In this document: positions 1-8,957 of the stretch, in pieces
How positions within the stretch are numbered: position 1 is the first letter of the stretch
How the letters are laid out: every line of letters starts with the position of its first letter
NCBI GenBank assembly: GCA_051252515.1
Contig: JBPOFS010000008.1
Coordinates: 1 to 64,000 of the forward strand
Source of the DNA: UBA5078 sp051252515
GTDB taxonomy: Bacteria > Pseudomonadota > Gammaproteobacteria > Pseudomonadales > Pseudohongiellaceae
Direction: 5' to 3'
DNA length: 64,000 nt
Translations under genes and position numbers: made by a program
The notes under the pieces: model-generated
What the model saw: only the letters and a program-made list of their open reading frames with translations
Databases searched by the model: none
What the model was told of the DNA's origin: nothing

Positions 1-360
1 CCTAGAATCGGATCCAACAAGTCTGCCACTGGAAGATCACCATCCTGCAAGCCTCCTAACAAACCTTCCTCTCCTAGTATCGGGTCCAACAGGTCTGCCA
101 CTGGAAGATCGCCATCCTGCAAGCCTCCTAACAAACCTTCCTCTCCTAGTATCGGATCCAACAAGTCTGCCACTGGAAGATCACCATCCTGCAAGCCTCC
201 TAACAAACCTTCCTCTCCTAGAATCGGATCCAACAAGTCTGCCACTGGAAGATCACCATCCTGCAAGCCTCCTAACAAACCTTCCTCTCCTAGGATCGGA
301 TCCAACAGGTCTGCCACTGGAAGATCGCCATCCTGCAAGCCTCCTAACAAACCTTCTTCT
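1..360 (-). repeat. Five tandem 72-bp repeats inside the adhesin gene
   Basis: Units begin at 1, 73, 145, 217 and 289 and differ at only a few bases each. A diverged sixth unit starts at 361. On the minus strand each unit encodes 24 residues starting EEGLLGGLQDGDLPV and ending ADLLDPILG. The period is a multiple of three, so copy-number change keeps the frame. The array reaches the window edge and may continue. Confidence 0.95.
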
Positions 361-2351
361 CCTAGGATCGGTTCAAGCAAGTCCGCACTCGGAGTTAGCT
401 CCTCTTGCAAATCGTTTAGCACTCCCTGGTCACCCAAAAGGGGATCAAGGAACTCATTCTCCAGTGACACGTGTTCTAGGATTTGCGTAATAGGTTCTGA
501 TTTAGAAAGCGCCTCACCTAGATGGCTTTCTTCACCTACTAGAAAATTCACTCCTTTGCCAACTTTAGCGATTACCCCATGGTCTCCGATCACACCATTA
601 ACAAGATGTACTACCGGTGTACTAGTCACTATTTGTGCAACTGGTTCGCTCAAATGCCCATCTTCGCCAACAAGCTCATCGATGGCCTCTTGTTGTATCA
701 ACGTGTTCACAATACCCTCGTCGCCATTCACTTCATTTAAAATCTCGACTACAGGTCCTTCTGCTCCAAGCAGTGATTGCAGCTCTCCCTCATCTGCGAA
801 CTGGCCACCGACTCCACCACTAGGCATTAATTCGCTGCCAACAGCTCCGTCTTCGTTCATAAGACTGCCGACTAAGCCGTCTTCCGCAAGAAGACCACTG
901 ACAATGCCCACTTCTGAGACGAGCCTTCCTAACAAGCCCTCCTTTCTGTCCGCATCTTCGTGTTGGGTATCATTGTCTTCGTTAAGACCATGTCCACCTC
1001 CGTGCCCATGATCTGGATCGTATGAATTATTAGACTCAAGAAGTGTATTTACACCAAAGTTTCCAAGCAATGAGCCAACACCGCCAGTCGTTAACAAATT
1101 AACTACCGCATCAGACACGTAATCTACTTGCGTAGTGGCTGGATCAATTGCGCCACTGGTCATACCCTCTCCGAGCAATCCATCCACTGCAGGAGAAAGA
1201 ATATAGCCGATATCATTTGCAACACTCGCTACGGTGTCATCAGTAGGGTCAAGTGCATTTTCATCATCTTGCGAGAACTCTGAACCAAGCAGTGGAGACA
1301 CCGCCACTTCAAGGGAACTAATCAAATCATCTTGCATAGACACAACGGGGCTTAAGTTACCGCCGAGTTGCAACTCTTCGTCTAGGTTAGACACTAGGTT
1401 TTGAACCACACCACCACGTGTAGGCGCTAAGACTGTCGCGGCGTCTGCATCTGCATCTGCATCTGCATCGGCGTCCGCATCAGCATCAGCATCAGCATCA
1501 GCATCTGCATCTGCATCAGCATCAGCATCCGCATCGGCGTCCGCATCTGCATCAGCATCCGCATCAGCATCAGCATCGGCATCGGCATCTGCATCAGCAT
1601 CTGCATCGGCATCTGCATCAGCATCTGCATCAGCATCAGCATCTGCATCTGCATCAGCATCTGCATCAGCATCGGCATCAGCATCTGCATCAGCATCAGC
1701 ATCTGCATCAGCATCTGCATCAGCATCTGCATCAGCATCTGCATCAGCATCAGCATCTGCATCAGCATCAGCATCAGCATCAGCATCAGCATCAGCATCA
1801 GCATCTGCATCAGCATCAGCATCAGCATCAGCATCAGCATCAGCATCTGCATCAGCATCAGCATCTGCATCAGCATCAGCATCAGCATCAGCATCAGCAT
1901 CTGCATCTGCATCAGAGTCATCATCATCGTCATCACTGGCAGCTAAGATAGCGCCTGCGCCGAGAAGCCCTAGTGCAGCCCATACGCCCGCGGGGATTCC
2001 CGTAACCACAGGTAACATCAAGTCAGAGATCTCAGCAAACGCAAACTCAGAGTTAGAAGTCCAGGGCTGATCATATTGACCAAGCCACATAACCCCATTA
2101 GCGTCTTCTAGTACCAACTGGCTATCATCGACACCGTCTTCAAGGGAGAAGAAGTTAGCAATGACAATCTGCTCACCAGACTTCAACTCAACTACAAGGT
2201 TTGACCCTTGCTGCGTAGTAGAGGCAATCTCTTCCGGACCATATGGAAGTTTCACTACACTACTTTCTGTTAGTACAATTTGTTCTCCAGTTGAAACAGT
2301 TGTTACATCGGAGCTACTTTTACCTATTAACTCTATTGAATTACTGGCCAT
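1..2351 (-). CDS. Giant Bap/LapF-type surface adhesin, N-terminal part (cut by window edge)
   Basis: One uninterrupted reading frame runs from an ATG at 2351 (GGGAG ribosome site upstream) off the left edge, at least 783 codons. Residues about 1-120 resemble the BapA/LapF-family prefix domain of biofilm adhesins. A Gly/Ala-rich hydrophobic segment follows (PAGVWAALGLLGAGAILAA), then an Asp run, then about 79 Asp-Ala dipeptides (residues 147-304). A Leu/Gly/Asp/Glu-rich region comes next, and from residue about 665 near-identical 24-residue repeats reach the edge. Family knowledge: such proteins leave by type I secretion and mediate attachment and biofilm formation; the prefix may retain the chain in the cell envelope. 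It is 28 bp downstream of an OmpA-type lipoprotein gene, so probably co-transcribed. The export signal and type I secretion genes would lie beyond the left edge and are not seen. No lapD/lapG homologue is in the window. Confidence 0.85.
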   Translation of the reverse strand, partial: MASNSIELIGKSSSDVTTVSTGEQIVLTESSVVKLPYGPEEIASTTQQGSNLVVELKSGEQIVIANFFSLEDGVDDSQLVLEDANGVMWLGQYDQPWTSNSEFAFAEISDLMLPVVTGIPAGVWAALGLLGAGAILAASDDDDDDSDADADADADADADADADADADADADADADADADADADADADADADADADADADADADADADADADADADADADADADADADADADADADADADADADADADADADADADADADADADADADADADADADADADADADADADADADADADADADADADAATVLAPTRGGVVQNLVSNLDEELQLGGNLSPVVSMQDDLISSLEVAVSPLLGSEFSQDDENALDPTDDTVASVANDIGYILSPAVDGLLGEGMTSGAIDPATTQVDYVSDAVVNLLTTGGVGSLLGNFGVNTLLESNNSYDPDHGHGGGHGLNEDNDTQHEDADRKEGLLGRLVSEVGIVSGLLAEDGLVGSLMNEDGAVGSELMPSGGVGGQFADEGELQSLLGAEGPVVEILNEVNGDEGIVNTLIQQEAIDELVGEDGHLSEPVAQIVTSTPVVHLVNGVIGDHGVIAKVGKGVNFLVGEESHLGEALSKSEPITQILEHVSLENEFLDPLLGDQGVLNDLQEELTPSADLLEPILGEEGLLGGLQDGDLPVADLLDPILGEEGLLGGLQDGDLPVADLLDPILGEEGLLGGLQDGDLPVADLLDPILGEEGLLGGLQDGDLPVADLLDPILGEEGLLGGLQDGDLPVADLLDPIL
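1440..1913 (-). repeat. Hexanucleotide array encoding about 79 Asp-Ala dipeptides
   Basis: 474 bp of uninterrupted GAY-GCN codon pairs. Asp is almost always GAT, while Ala varies among GCA, GCT, GCC and GCG. It lies directly after an Asp-rich stretch and separates the adhesin prefix and hydrophobic segment from the rest. It is probably an extended acidic linker. The short period makes expansion or contraction by slippage likely, always in frame. Confidence 0.95.
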
Positions 2352-2379
2352 CTACACCTACTCCCTTAATTAATTTGTC

Positions 2380-3216
2380 TCAACGAACACCGTTGATTGT
2401 AATTTCAACTCTGCGATTAGGCTGCAGACAGCGTTTCAACTCTTCGGTTACTTGATTGCCCGCACATGAGACAACAGGGTCGTGAAACCCACGCCCACGA
2501 ACGTTAATCAATGACGACGAAACTCCCTTTGATTGAAGATAATTGCCCACCACCCGAGCACGGCGTTCAGACAATTCCATATTAAAGACATCACCACCTG
2601 TCCGATCGGCATGACCTTCAATATCCACACGAGTCAATTGAACTTCTTCAGAAATGACATAAGCCACGTCATCAAGTTCGCGCTCTCCGGCGCTTGATAA
2701 CGAGGCACTTTCATAGGCAAATAGCACATCGCTTGATAGCGTAATTCTTTGCGGCTCAACTGGCTTATCAGAAGGTAAATTTTCCACTAACTCTTCGTAG
2801 AGAGCACGACATTGTGGACGGCGCCAATCTTGGTTACCTACAAGATCACCTTGGAAGGCAACACGATATTGGCAAACCAGATAGTCATCTGCATTGCCAA
2901 GAGGCAGATTAATGTTATAGAACCACCAGTTCTGAGTTGAGTTAGAAATTGGCGTCCCTAGAATGCTCTGCACTGAAGCCCTTTCAACACCAGAGGTTAC
3001 TTGCACAAGCTCCTCAACGGGGATAAAGAATCCATCCCTTAGTACTCCTACCTTCATCTCGGAAGGATTTAGCTCTATATCCTCATAGTCGTAGGCTTGA
3101 CGCTCGGCACTTTCATTATTCGCACTATCAGCAACGCTATTTGTGTCATTACTGACACATCCGGTCATTGTTAGAAACAGCATTCCTGACAAAATTTTAA
3201 TTACACTGGCACGCAT
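2380..3216 (-). CDS. OmpA-family lipoprotein upstream of the adhesin
   Basis: 278 residues. A lipoprotein signal with lipobox LTMTGC gives Cys20 as the acylated residue. A middle domain (about 70-160) looks like the SmpA/BamE fold (VERASVQSILGTP, then WWFYNINLPLG). The C-terminal OmpA/MotB-like peptidoglycan-binding domain (about 165-275) carries the HADRTGG and NRRVEI motifs. It likely sits in the outer membrane and contacts peptidoglycan. The gene ends 28 bp before the adhesin start, so one transcript is likely. OmpA-type genes next to large type I-secreted adhesins are known (for example the Shewanella bpfA region), so a role in adhesin export or anchoring is plausible but inferred. Confidence 0.85.
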   Translation of the reverse strand: MRASVIKILSGMLFLTMTGCVSNDTNSVADSANNESAERQAYDYEDIELNPSEMKVGVLRDGFFIPVEELVQVTSGVERASVQSILGTPISNSTQNWWFYNINLPLGNADDYLVCQYRVAFQGDLVGNQDWRRPQCRALYEELVENLPSDKPVEPQRITLSSDVLFAYESASLSSAGERELDDVAYVISEEVQLTRVDIEGHADRTGGDVFNMELSERRARVVGNYLQSKGVSSSLINVRGRGFHDPVVSCAGNQVTEELKRCLQPNRRVEITINGVR

Positions 3217-3408
3217 GTGAGATCCTTACCGTCATACGGTTTTCACATTAAAGGACAAATAAGTGCCTTGGAATAAATCTTGAGCACCATGAGATTAGTG
3301 TCAATAATAGAGAGCGAAACAAAAGGTGAAAATAAACAATTAGTAGTAGTACGTTAGCAACTTTCGTTGCTTGTAAAACCCCTTGCTTATAGAACTTAGA
3401 TTCGTGTA

Positions 3409-6141
3409 CTAATGGTTGGAAGGGAGAGATGCAGGAGGAAGTAGCGGAAGCTCGATGCTAAAGATAGCGCCATCTGGCGCGTTCTTGACCAACAACCGCC
3501 CAGACATTTGCTTGACGATTTCTTTACTAACCGACAATCCAAGACCGGTCCCGTGATCAACCGGCTTAGTCGTGAAAAACGTATCAAACACTTTCTTTAG
3601 TATTAGTTCTGGGATACCACCACCATTATCTTCTACACTAAGAGTTAGCACTTTCTCGGTGGCTAGAGCGCTAATCCTAATTCTCGGACATAAATCGGGT
3701 TCTTGTTTCTTACGTTCACTTAGCGCATATGCTGCATTGATAAGTATATTGACAAACACTTGTTCTAGACGATCAGGTTGACCAGAAACAACTGGTGCTT
3801 TTTCTAGTCCTTCACAAAGGACCTCAATCCCCAATAACTCGAGCTTCTGTCCCAGTAAAGATAAGGCGCCTTCGACACATTTACCCGGTGCAAATGGTAC
3901 GCCATCGACACCGGACCAACGTCCAAAAATACACACGTGCTTAACGATCCCCGCAGCACGGACTACTTGGCTAGATATACGGTTCAATTTTTCGACCAGA
4001 TAGCTTGCGGGAACTTGATTATCGGCGGCGCGGACCATCAGGTTCGTGAGTGTCATCTGTATGACACTGAGCGGCTGATTGATCTCATGGGCTAGGCCAG
4101 TAGCCATCTCTCCAAGCGAGGCCATCTTGGCACTTTGAAACAATTGCTGGCGGGTTTGATGCACTTCTGTGTTATCTCGCCCCACTGCCTGAACCTCTAT
4201 TAGCGATCCATTTTCATCAAACAAGCCTCTTTCATACAACACCCACCACCGTTTCTCCATATCTGGTCGCTGAATACAAATTTCCGAGCTGATGGTGGGT
4301 TGGGAAACGCTCAATTGCGAAAGCTTTAGAAGCTTCTCATCACGCTGAGCGGTCGACATATAGGTCCCAAAGTCCAAATTCTCTACCTCGTCCGTTGATA
4401 TATTCAAGCCAGAGGCAAGTGAAGCGTTGGCAAATATAACCGATAGATCAGGTCGAAAACGAAAAATGATAGCAGGGGAATCATCTACAAGTGCTCGATA
4501 GCTCTCCTCGCTTCGAAGAATTTTCTCTGAGGCCTCTTTTATCTCCGTGACATCAAGATAAAGCCCAACAGCCTCAACAGGGACTCCTCTATTATCTCGC
4601 AGAAGTTTAGCTTCATCTTGTAACCACTTATAGCAACCGTTCTCGCAGCGAACTCGATACTGCAAACTGACCCTGCTATGTTGCAGAAGCTGTTTAGACT
4701 TCTTTAAATAGATGTCTCTATCGTCCGGATGGATCAACGATGTCAGTGAATTTAATTGCCATTGCTCCGGCGTCCACCCTGTTATCGACTTTAAGCTCGA
4801 ACTGCAAAACTCAAATCGAAAGGCGCCTTGATGATAACCTTGCACGTAGACTACGCCAGGCATACTATCCACTAAGCCTCCGAGACGAGCCATTACAGTA
4901 TTTGCTTCTTCCTCCCGTCTATGCAAACTACTTACGTCGAATGCAAAGCCCAATATCCTCCTATCATCACCTTCTCCCACTAAGACGCCTTCAAATCTAT
5001 ACCATACAGGCGTTTTTCCTCGTAAAAACCTTAACGAATGTACAAAGTTACTGCCATCTTCTACCTCTTGTATTCCTACTAGGAACAAATCCCTATCTAA
5101 TGGATCAAGCATTTGTAGGCAAGTGTCCAACGTTAGAGTACGTGAGCGCAATGGCGTCGCCAACTCATCACTTAACCCTTGCGATAGCTGAAAGGTTTTA
5201 GTATCCACATAATATTCCCACCATCCACCAGAACTTAATCGCTCTAAGGCTTCATACCTTAGATTACGTTTCTCTATTTTTAGGCTCTGGGCACGTGCAA
5301 TAGTTGGTATAATTATCTGCGTAAATAACTGCGTCCAGTCCTCTTCGTTTAAACAAGATGCTTTGTTGTTCCGATCATAGCCCCCACAACACAACCAGGC
5401 GTTTACTTTTGCTTCTGAGCAATAAGGAACAGCCCATATTTCCATTCCACTTTCAAGCGTCGGCGCAAAGGGACCAGCACGGCCTTGTTCGTTTAACGGT
5501 ACTAAATCACTTTGCACAATACTGGGCACAGATACCCCAGTGCGCTGATAATGCGCTACGTTATCCCAACCGGCTTCTCCTTGTATTAACACCACCATCC
5601 AAGGAATATTCAACTGCAACGACAGCACCTCTAACCAATCAGACATCACTGTCTCTACCGAGGTCTCTTGTCTTCGTATTTTTTCGGCATAACGTGCCGT
5701 CGCTTTCTTTAGCCGTAATTGACGTTCAACCACAGACTTCCGACGTACTATATCGGTGAGGTCTATCAAACCCACAGACCAACCGTTGACCTCTTTGCGG
5801 AGTACGCCACTTAAAGTAAGAATATCGTCCTCGTTCGTGTAAAACTCTAAGAATGGTAATTGCCTCGGCCAATGCTCCGGTGACAGACGTATCCATGGCA
5901 TATTAGAGATTGCGATCTCGCTAACAAACATTCCTATTACCTCGTCAGTGCCAAGCAGGCGAAAAAGATCCTTGCTACATTCGACGATATAGCCAGTATT
6001 ATCGAGGTGCAGTAATAGCCCTTCTTGATCCTGTTTGTGCTCTGGACTACCGGAAGGATAAACCGGCTCTAATGGCATCGCTTTCTCCCGAAGCCAAGGA
6101 AAGTTAAAAATGCTTTTTATTCCGAAAGTATTCGCTTTCAT
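3409..6141 (-). CDS. Multi-PAS sensor histidine kinase
   Basis: 910 residues, no transmembrane segment seen, so probably cytoplasmic. A PAS-like domain lies at about 40-132, a GAF-like stretch near 165-300, and further PAS/PAC domains to about 665 (one clear PAS fold around GWTPEQWQ and IHPDDRDIY). The HisKA domain has phosphoacceptor His685 in GLAHEINQPLSV. The HATPase_c domain has NILINAA, EDNGGGI and GTGLGLS boxes. No receiver domain. It is the last gene after tadD and the DUF3613 gene (15-bp gap), so it belongs to Tad operon 1. The LuxR-type regulator at 16555-17364, at the other end of the locus, is a natural partner candidate; that pairing is inferred. Confidence 0.88.
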   Translation of the reverse strand: MKANTFGIKSIFNFPWLREKAMPLEPVYPSGSPEHKQDQEGLLLHLDNTGYIVECSKDLFRLLGTDEVIGMFVSEIAISNMPWIRLSPEHWPRQLPFLEFYTNEDDILTLSGVLRKEVNGWSVGLIDLTDIVRRKSVVERQLRLKKATARYAEKIRRQETSVETVMSDWLEVLSLQLNIPWMVVLIQGEAGWDNVAHYQRTGVSVPSIVQSDLVPLNEQGRAGPFAPTLESGMEIWAVPYCSEAKVNAWLCCGGYDRNNKASCLNEEDWTQLFTQIIIPTIARAQSLKIEKRNLRYEALERLSSGGWWEYYVDTKTFQLSQGLSDELATPLRSRTLTLDTCLQMLDPLDRDLFLVGIQEVEDGSNFVHSLRFLRGKTPVWYRFEGVLVGEGDDRRILGFAFDVSSLHRREEEANTVMARLGGLVDSMPGVVYVQGYHQGAFRFEFCSSSLKSITGWTPEQWQLNSLTSLIHPDDRDIYLKKSKQLLQHSRVSLQYRVRCENGCYKWLQDEAKLLRDNRGVPVEAVGLYLDVTEIKEASEKILRSEESYRALVDDSPAIIFRFRPDLSVIFANASLASGLNISTDEVENLDFGTYMSTAQRDEKLLKLSQLSVSQPTISSEICIQRPDMEKRWWVLYERGLFDENGSLIEVQAVGRDNTEVHQTRQQLFQSAKMASLGEMATGLAHEINQPLSVIQMTLTNLMVRAADNQVPASYLVEKLNRISSQVVRAAGIVKHVCIFGRWSGVDGVPFAPGKCVEGALSLLGQKLELLGIEVLCEGLEKAPVVSGQPDRLEQVFVNILINAAYALSERKKQEPDLCPRIRISALATEKVLTLSVEDNGGGIPELILKKVFDTFFTTKPVDHGTGLGLSVSKEIVKQMSGRLLVKNAPDGAIFSIELPLLPPASLPSNH

Positions 6142-6156
6142 GCCAACAATTTCCGC

Positions 6157-6447
6157 CTACTGAGAGTTAGAAATACCAAGACTAGTTGGAAAATAGTCAG
6201 GAATTGGGTGTTTATATGTGTCCAAGAAACGTTGATTTGCTAGCTCTTTTTCTGCGGTTGTTGCTTGTTGAGCATTCATACTAGCTTGCTCTGAACTCGA
6301 TTGAATTGATAACCAAGCACCGGCTGCTGTTTGCTCTACTATTCGTGGTTCTGTAGTGTCAAAGCGAGTTGCGCCTACAGAGCAGCCCCATACAATCACT
6401 GGGAACAGCGACAATGTAATTAATCTAATAGTCCTAAAACTTGTCAT
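6157..6447 (-). CDS. DUF3613-type small lipoprotein of the Tad locus
   Basis: 96 residues from the ATG at 6447, which has GGAGG just upstream. A longer frame starts at 6480 but with a weaker site. The signal sequence ends in a lipobox-like VIVWGC (Cys22). The mature part has the features I associate with DUF3613 proteins of Tad loci: AGAWLSIQ, a Gln/Ala-rich middle, and RFLDTYKHPIPDYF near the end. Function is unknown. It sits directly after tadD, the usual place for this family. Confidence 0.7.
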   Translation of the reverse strand: MTSFRTIRLITLSLFPVIVWGCSVGATRFDTTEPRIVEQTAAGAWLSIQSSSEQASMNAQQATTAEKELANQRFLDTYKHPIPDYFPTSLGISNSQ

Positions 6448-6483
6448 ACCACCTCCAACAATCATATTAATATAGGCCATCGT

Positions 6484-7164
6484 TCAATCAGCAGAATCCT
6501 CTTGCCTTAGTCGACGAGCCTCCGCTTGAGCCATATCAAAATGCACAGAACTCAACCCTAATTGACTTATAAGGTCACTAGCCTGCTGCCACTGATCTTG
6601 GTACAACAGTAGTACCAAAATATTACTCGCCACCTTTTCGTCATGCGTGTCTAGCTCAAGTGCTGTCATAAGCTCGAAGCGAGCTTCAGGAATGCGTCTT
6701 AAATAGAGATAAACAAGCCCAAGATCATTTCTCACATTCTTATCAGCAGGAGCCTGTTGTGCGGCAATACGAAGATGTCCTGCCGCCTCTCTATAGTAAC
6801 GTTCCGAAAAAGATATTTGCCCCAAGCCGTGATGGGAAGCCGTTGCAAAACAATTGCTGTTAAGCAAATTTCTATAAAGCACCTTGGCACGTTGCGGGTC
6901 CAGCACCCGCAATATTTTGGCTTTCTGCAACTGTATTTCAGCGGATTCCAGTTGCAGTTGTTCTAAGTTTGCTAGTGCAGCGTGCAAGCGTCCTTCCGCA
7001 ACCATCTCTTGCGATAAATTCATCAACAGTTCTTCTTCTGACTCCATGTTCGAATAGCAAGAATTTTCAGAGATATCCTTCTTTTTACTAAGGACAGCTC
7101 CTTCATTAAGTTGCGCACAAGAAACTAGTACACACATCGCAAGGAGTAATAAGAAGGCCTTCAT
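6484..7164 (-). CDS. tadD: TadD-like TPR lipoprotein
   Basis: 226 residues from the ATG at 7164, chosen because GGAGG lies 9 bp upstream. An overlapping GTG at 7170 sits too close to it. Lipobox VLVSC makes Cys16 the lipidated residue. TPR-like helices follow (about 35-210), including HHGLGQISFSERYYREAAGH and NDLGLVYLYLRRIPEARFEL. In Tad systems TadD is an outer-membrane lipoprotein needed for pilus assembly, probably through the secretin. It overlaps the tadC stop, which suggests translational coupling. Confidence 0.85.
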   Translation of the reverse strand: MKAFLLLLAMCVLVSCAQLNEGAVLSKKKDISENSCYSNMESEEELLMNLSQEMVAEGRLHAALANLEQLQLESAEIQLQKAKILRVLDPQRAKVLYRNLLNSNCFATASHHGLGQISFSERYYREAAGHLRIAAQQAPADKNVRNDLGLVYLYLRRIPEARFELMTALELDTHDEKVASNILVLLLYQDQWQQASDLISQLGLSSVHFDMAQAEARRLRQEDSAD

Positions 7165-7166
7165 AC

Positions 7167-8033
7167 TCACGTTCCTCCTAATGATTCAAGAATTGCTATA
7201 AACCCAGGGCCGGCTAAGACTATCAACAACGCAGGAAGCAAAAATAGCACCATTACTCCTGACACCTTTGCTGACATTTTACTAACGCTCTCTTGTAAAT
7301 TTGTTACTCGCCTTTCATCCAACAAGGTTTTTAGATTCCGCAACGATGCAAGAGCCCCACCACCTTGTCGAAGCAACTGCTCGAGAATCCCGACACATTC
7401 CGTAAGTTCGTCGACATCCACTAGTTTCGCCATTGCCTGCAACTCAACACCAAGATCTAAGCCTGCGTCCACGCGGCTCAAGGCAATCTTCAACTCTTGC
7501 ACAACATCCGGAGCAATTTTATCCCCTTCACCGGCTAACACTCTAAGCGCCTGCTCTACCGTCATACCTACTTCGAAGAACATCCTCATCATAGGTAGGA
7601 TGGTCGACACATCTATTGCTATACGACGCTGTCGTCGCGAGGCGGCTATGGCCAAAGCACGCTTCGGAAGTAAGATACCAACCCCTCCTGCGGCCAAACC
7701 TGAAAGAAGTGTCATCTCATTTCCACTTAGCAAATTGAATAACCACACACTTAGCACCAAGGCAATTGGAGTGCCTAATTGGCAAAGCATAAAGAAATTT
7801 CTTAAACCATGACGACGCCATCCGAGCTTGTTAAGAAGACACCCAATTTCCGAATCGATGCTCCACTTCAAATACTCTTGATTCTGATGGCGTTTGAGTT
7901 GTAATTTGGAATTATCACGACCTCCCATACGTTGGATCAATGCTCGGTCCAAAGCATTACGCCTAATCGCTGCCACTATCAGCAATATTGAAGCTAGTAA
8001 TAGAAAAACCGCACTAAGGTGTAATGCTGACAT
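7167..8033 (-). CDS. tadC: Tad pilus inner-membrane platform protein TadC
   Basis: 288 residues. A start upstream at 8087 is possible in frame, but the ATG at 8033 overlaps the tadB stop in a TAATG arrangement and is preferred. It has a type II secretion F-domain (about 130-265) with the GMTVEQALRVLAGEG region, an N-terminal membrane helix, and further hydrophobic helices near 80-110 and 265-285. With TadB it forms the inner-membrane platform on which the TadA ATPase acts. Confidence 0.9.
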   Translation of the reverse strand: MSALHLSAVFLLLASILLIVAAIRRNALDRALIQRMGGRDNSKLQLKRHQNQEYLKWSIDSEIGCLLNKLGWRRHGLRNFFMLCQLGTPIALVLSVWLFNLLSGNEMTLLSGLAAGGVGILLPKRALAIAASRRQRRIAIDVSTILPMMRMFFEVGMTVEQALRVLAGEGDKIAPDVVQELKIALSRVDAGLDLGVELQAMAKLVDVDELTECVGILEQLLRQGGGALASLRNLKTLLDERRVTNLQESVSKMSAKVSGVMVLFLLPALLIVLAGPGFIAILESLGGT

Positions 8034-8911
8034 TAGATACTTCTCATCATTCGCCATAGCAGGAAAACACCTCCAAATTGAAAACATATGGCCGTATACA
8101 ACAACGATCGTCCTGTCTCATGATTCCAAAGCCCCATGAAAAAATCAGGATTAGCAAAGAAGATATAGCCACCCATCAGTACAGGCATACCTCCAAGAAT
8201 CCATGCACTCATACGAGACTCACCCGTGAGCGCTCGTAGTTGCGCTTGTGCTCGGTCGTGATCTCGTATCATGACAATAAGGCTTTCCATCAACTGACTA
8301 GCATTCCCACCATATTGTTGATTAACTTTGATCGTAGTAGCCAGAATGTAGAACTCTTTTCGATCATATAAAGTGGCAAAGTCTTTCACTACTTCGCTCA
8401 TCGTCAATCCTAGACTCATTGCACGGGTACAGCTCAACAGAGCCTCTTTCAACGGTGACTCACTGCGTTGCACTGCGAGCAACATTGCATCACTGACATT
8501 ACGTCCGGACTTAAGGCTTCTAATCATATGATCAAGAAACATCGGTAGTTGACTGACCATCTGGTTCACACGTTTAACGTATCTCCAGCGCAAAAACAGA
8601 TGCAGCCCGACACCGGCGCCCAGCAAGAGAAGAATCACTGACGGCAATCCTGAGCGAAGAAACACCACACCACTTATCACTAAGAATGTCGATATAAGTA
8701 CCTGGCATTGCCCTCTGGACATAGTGATTCCAGATCTAATGAGAACTCTGTCAACGCGACTGCGTTTTCTCTGGCTTGTGTTATTAATGGAGTTATCGTG
8801 GTTTAAACGATGAAGAACCCGTTCAGAATTTGCTCGGGTTTTAGCGATGTAAATAACTAAAACACCGCAGACCAATTGTGCGAAAACAGCAAAAAGAATG
8901 ATCAAACTCAT
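8033..8911 (-). CDS. tadB: Tad pilus inner-membrane platform protein TadB
   Basis: 292 residues with an N-terminal hydrophobic helix, a pair of hydrophobic segments near 75-110, a T2SF domain (about 130-255; MIRSLKSGRNVSDAMLLAV and QYGGNASQLMESL) and C-terminal helices. GspF-like halves TadB and TadC are always adjacent in Tad loci, as here. A 46-bp gap separates it from tadA upstream. Confidence 0.9.
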   Translation of the reverse strand: MSLIILFAVFAQLVCGVLVIYIAKTRANSERVLHRLNHDNSINNTSQRKRSRVDRVLIRSGITMSRGQCQVLISTFLVISGVVFLRSGLPSVILLLLGAGVGLHLFLRWRYVKRVNQMVSQLPMFLDHMIRSLKSGRNVSDAMLLAVQRSESPLKEALLSCTRAMSLGLTMSEVVKDFATLYDRKEFYILATTIKVNQQYGGNASQLMESLIVMIRDHDRAQAQLRALTGESRMSAWILGGMPVLMGGYIFFANPDFFMGLWNHETGRSLLYTAICFQFGGVFLLWRMMRSI

Positions 8912-8957
8912 AGTAAGGGCACTCTATAGCACTTTAAACCCCCTAAGATTTTTTGCC

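Noticed and set aside
1..360. Possible CRISPR array (regular repeats)
   Set aside because: Units abut without spacers, the period is 72 bp, and they are in frame with the adhesin.
1427..1936. Met/Leu/Gln-rich 169-codon frame on the minus strand
   Set aside because: It is an out-of-frame reading of the Asp-Ala repeat. The adhesin frame passes through uninterrupted and explains the region.
3250..3275. AGGCACTTATTTGTC upstream of the OmpA-adhesin genes, near a sigma54 pattern
   Set aside because: The -12 GC is replaced by TC and no related dyad lies upstream.
3356..3372. AGCAAC-TTTC-GTTGCT hairpin after the multi-PAS kinase
   Set aside because: Short stem and no T run in the direction of transcription, so not called a terminator.
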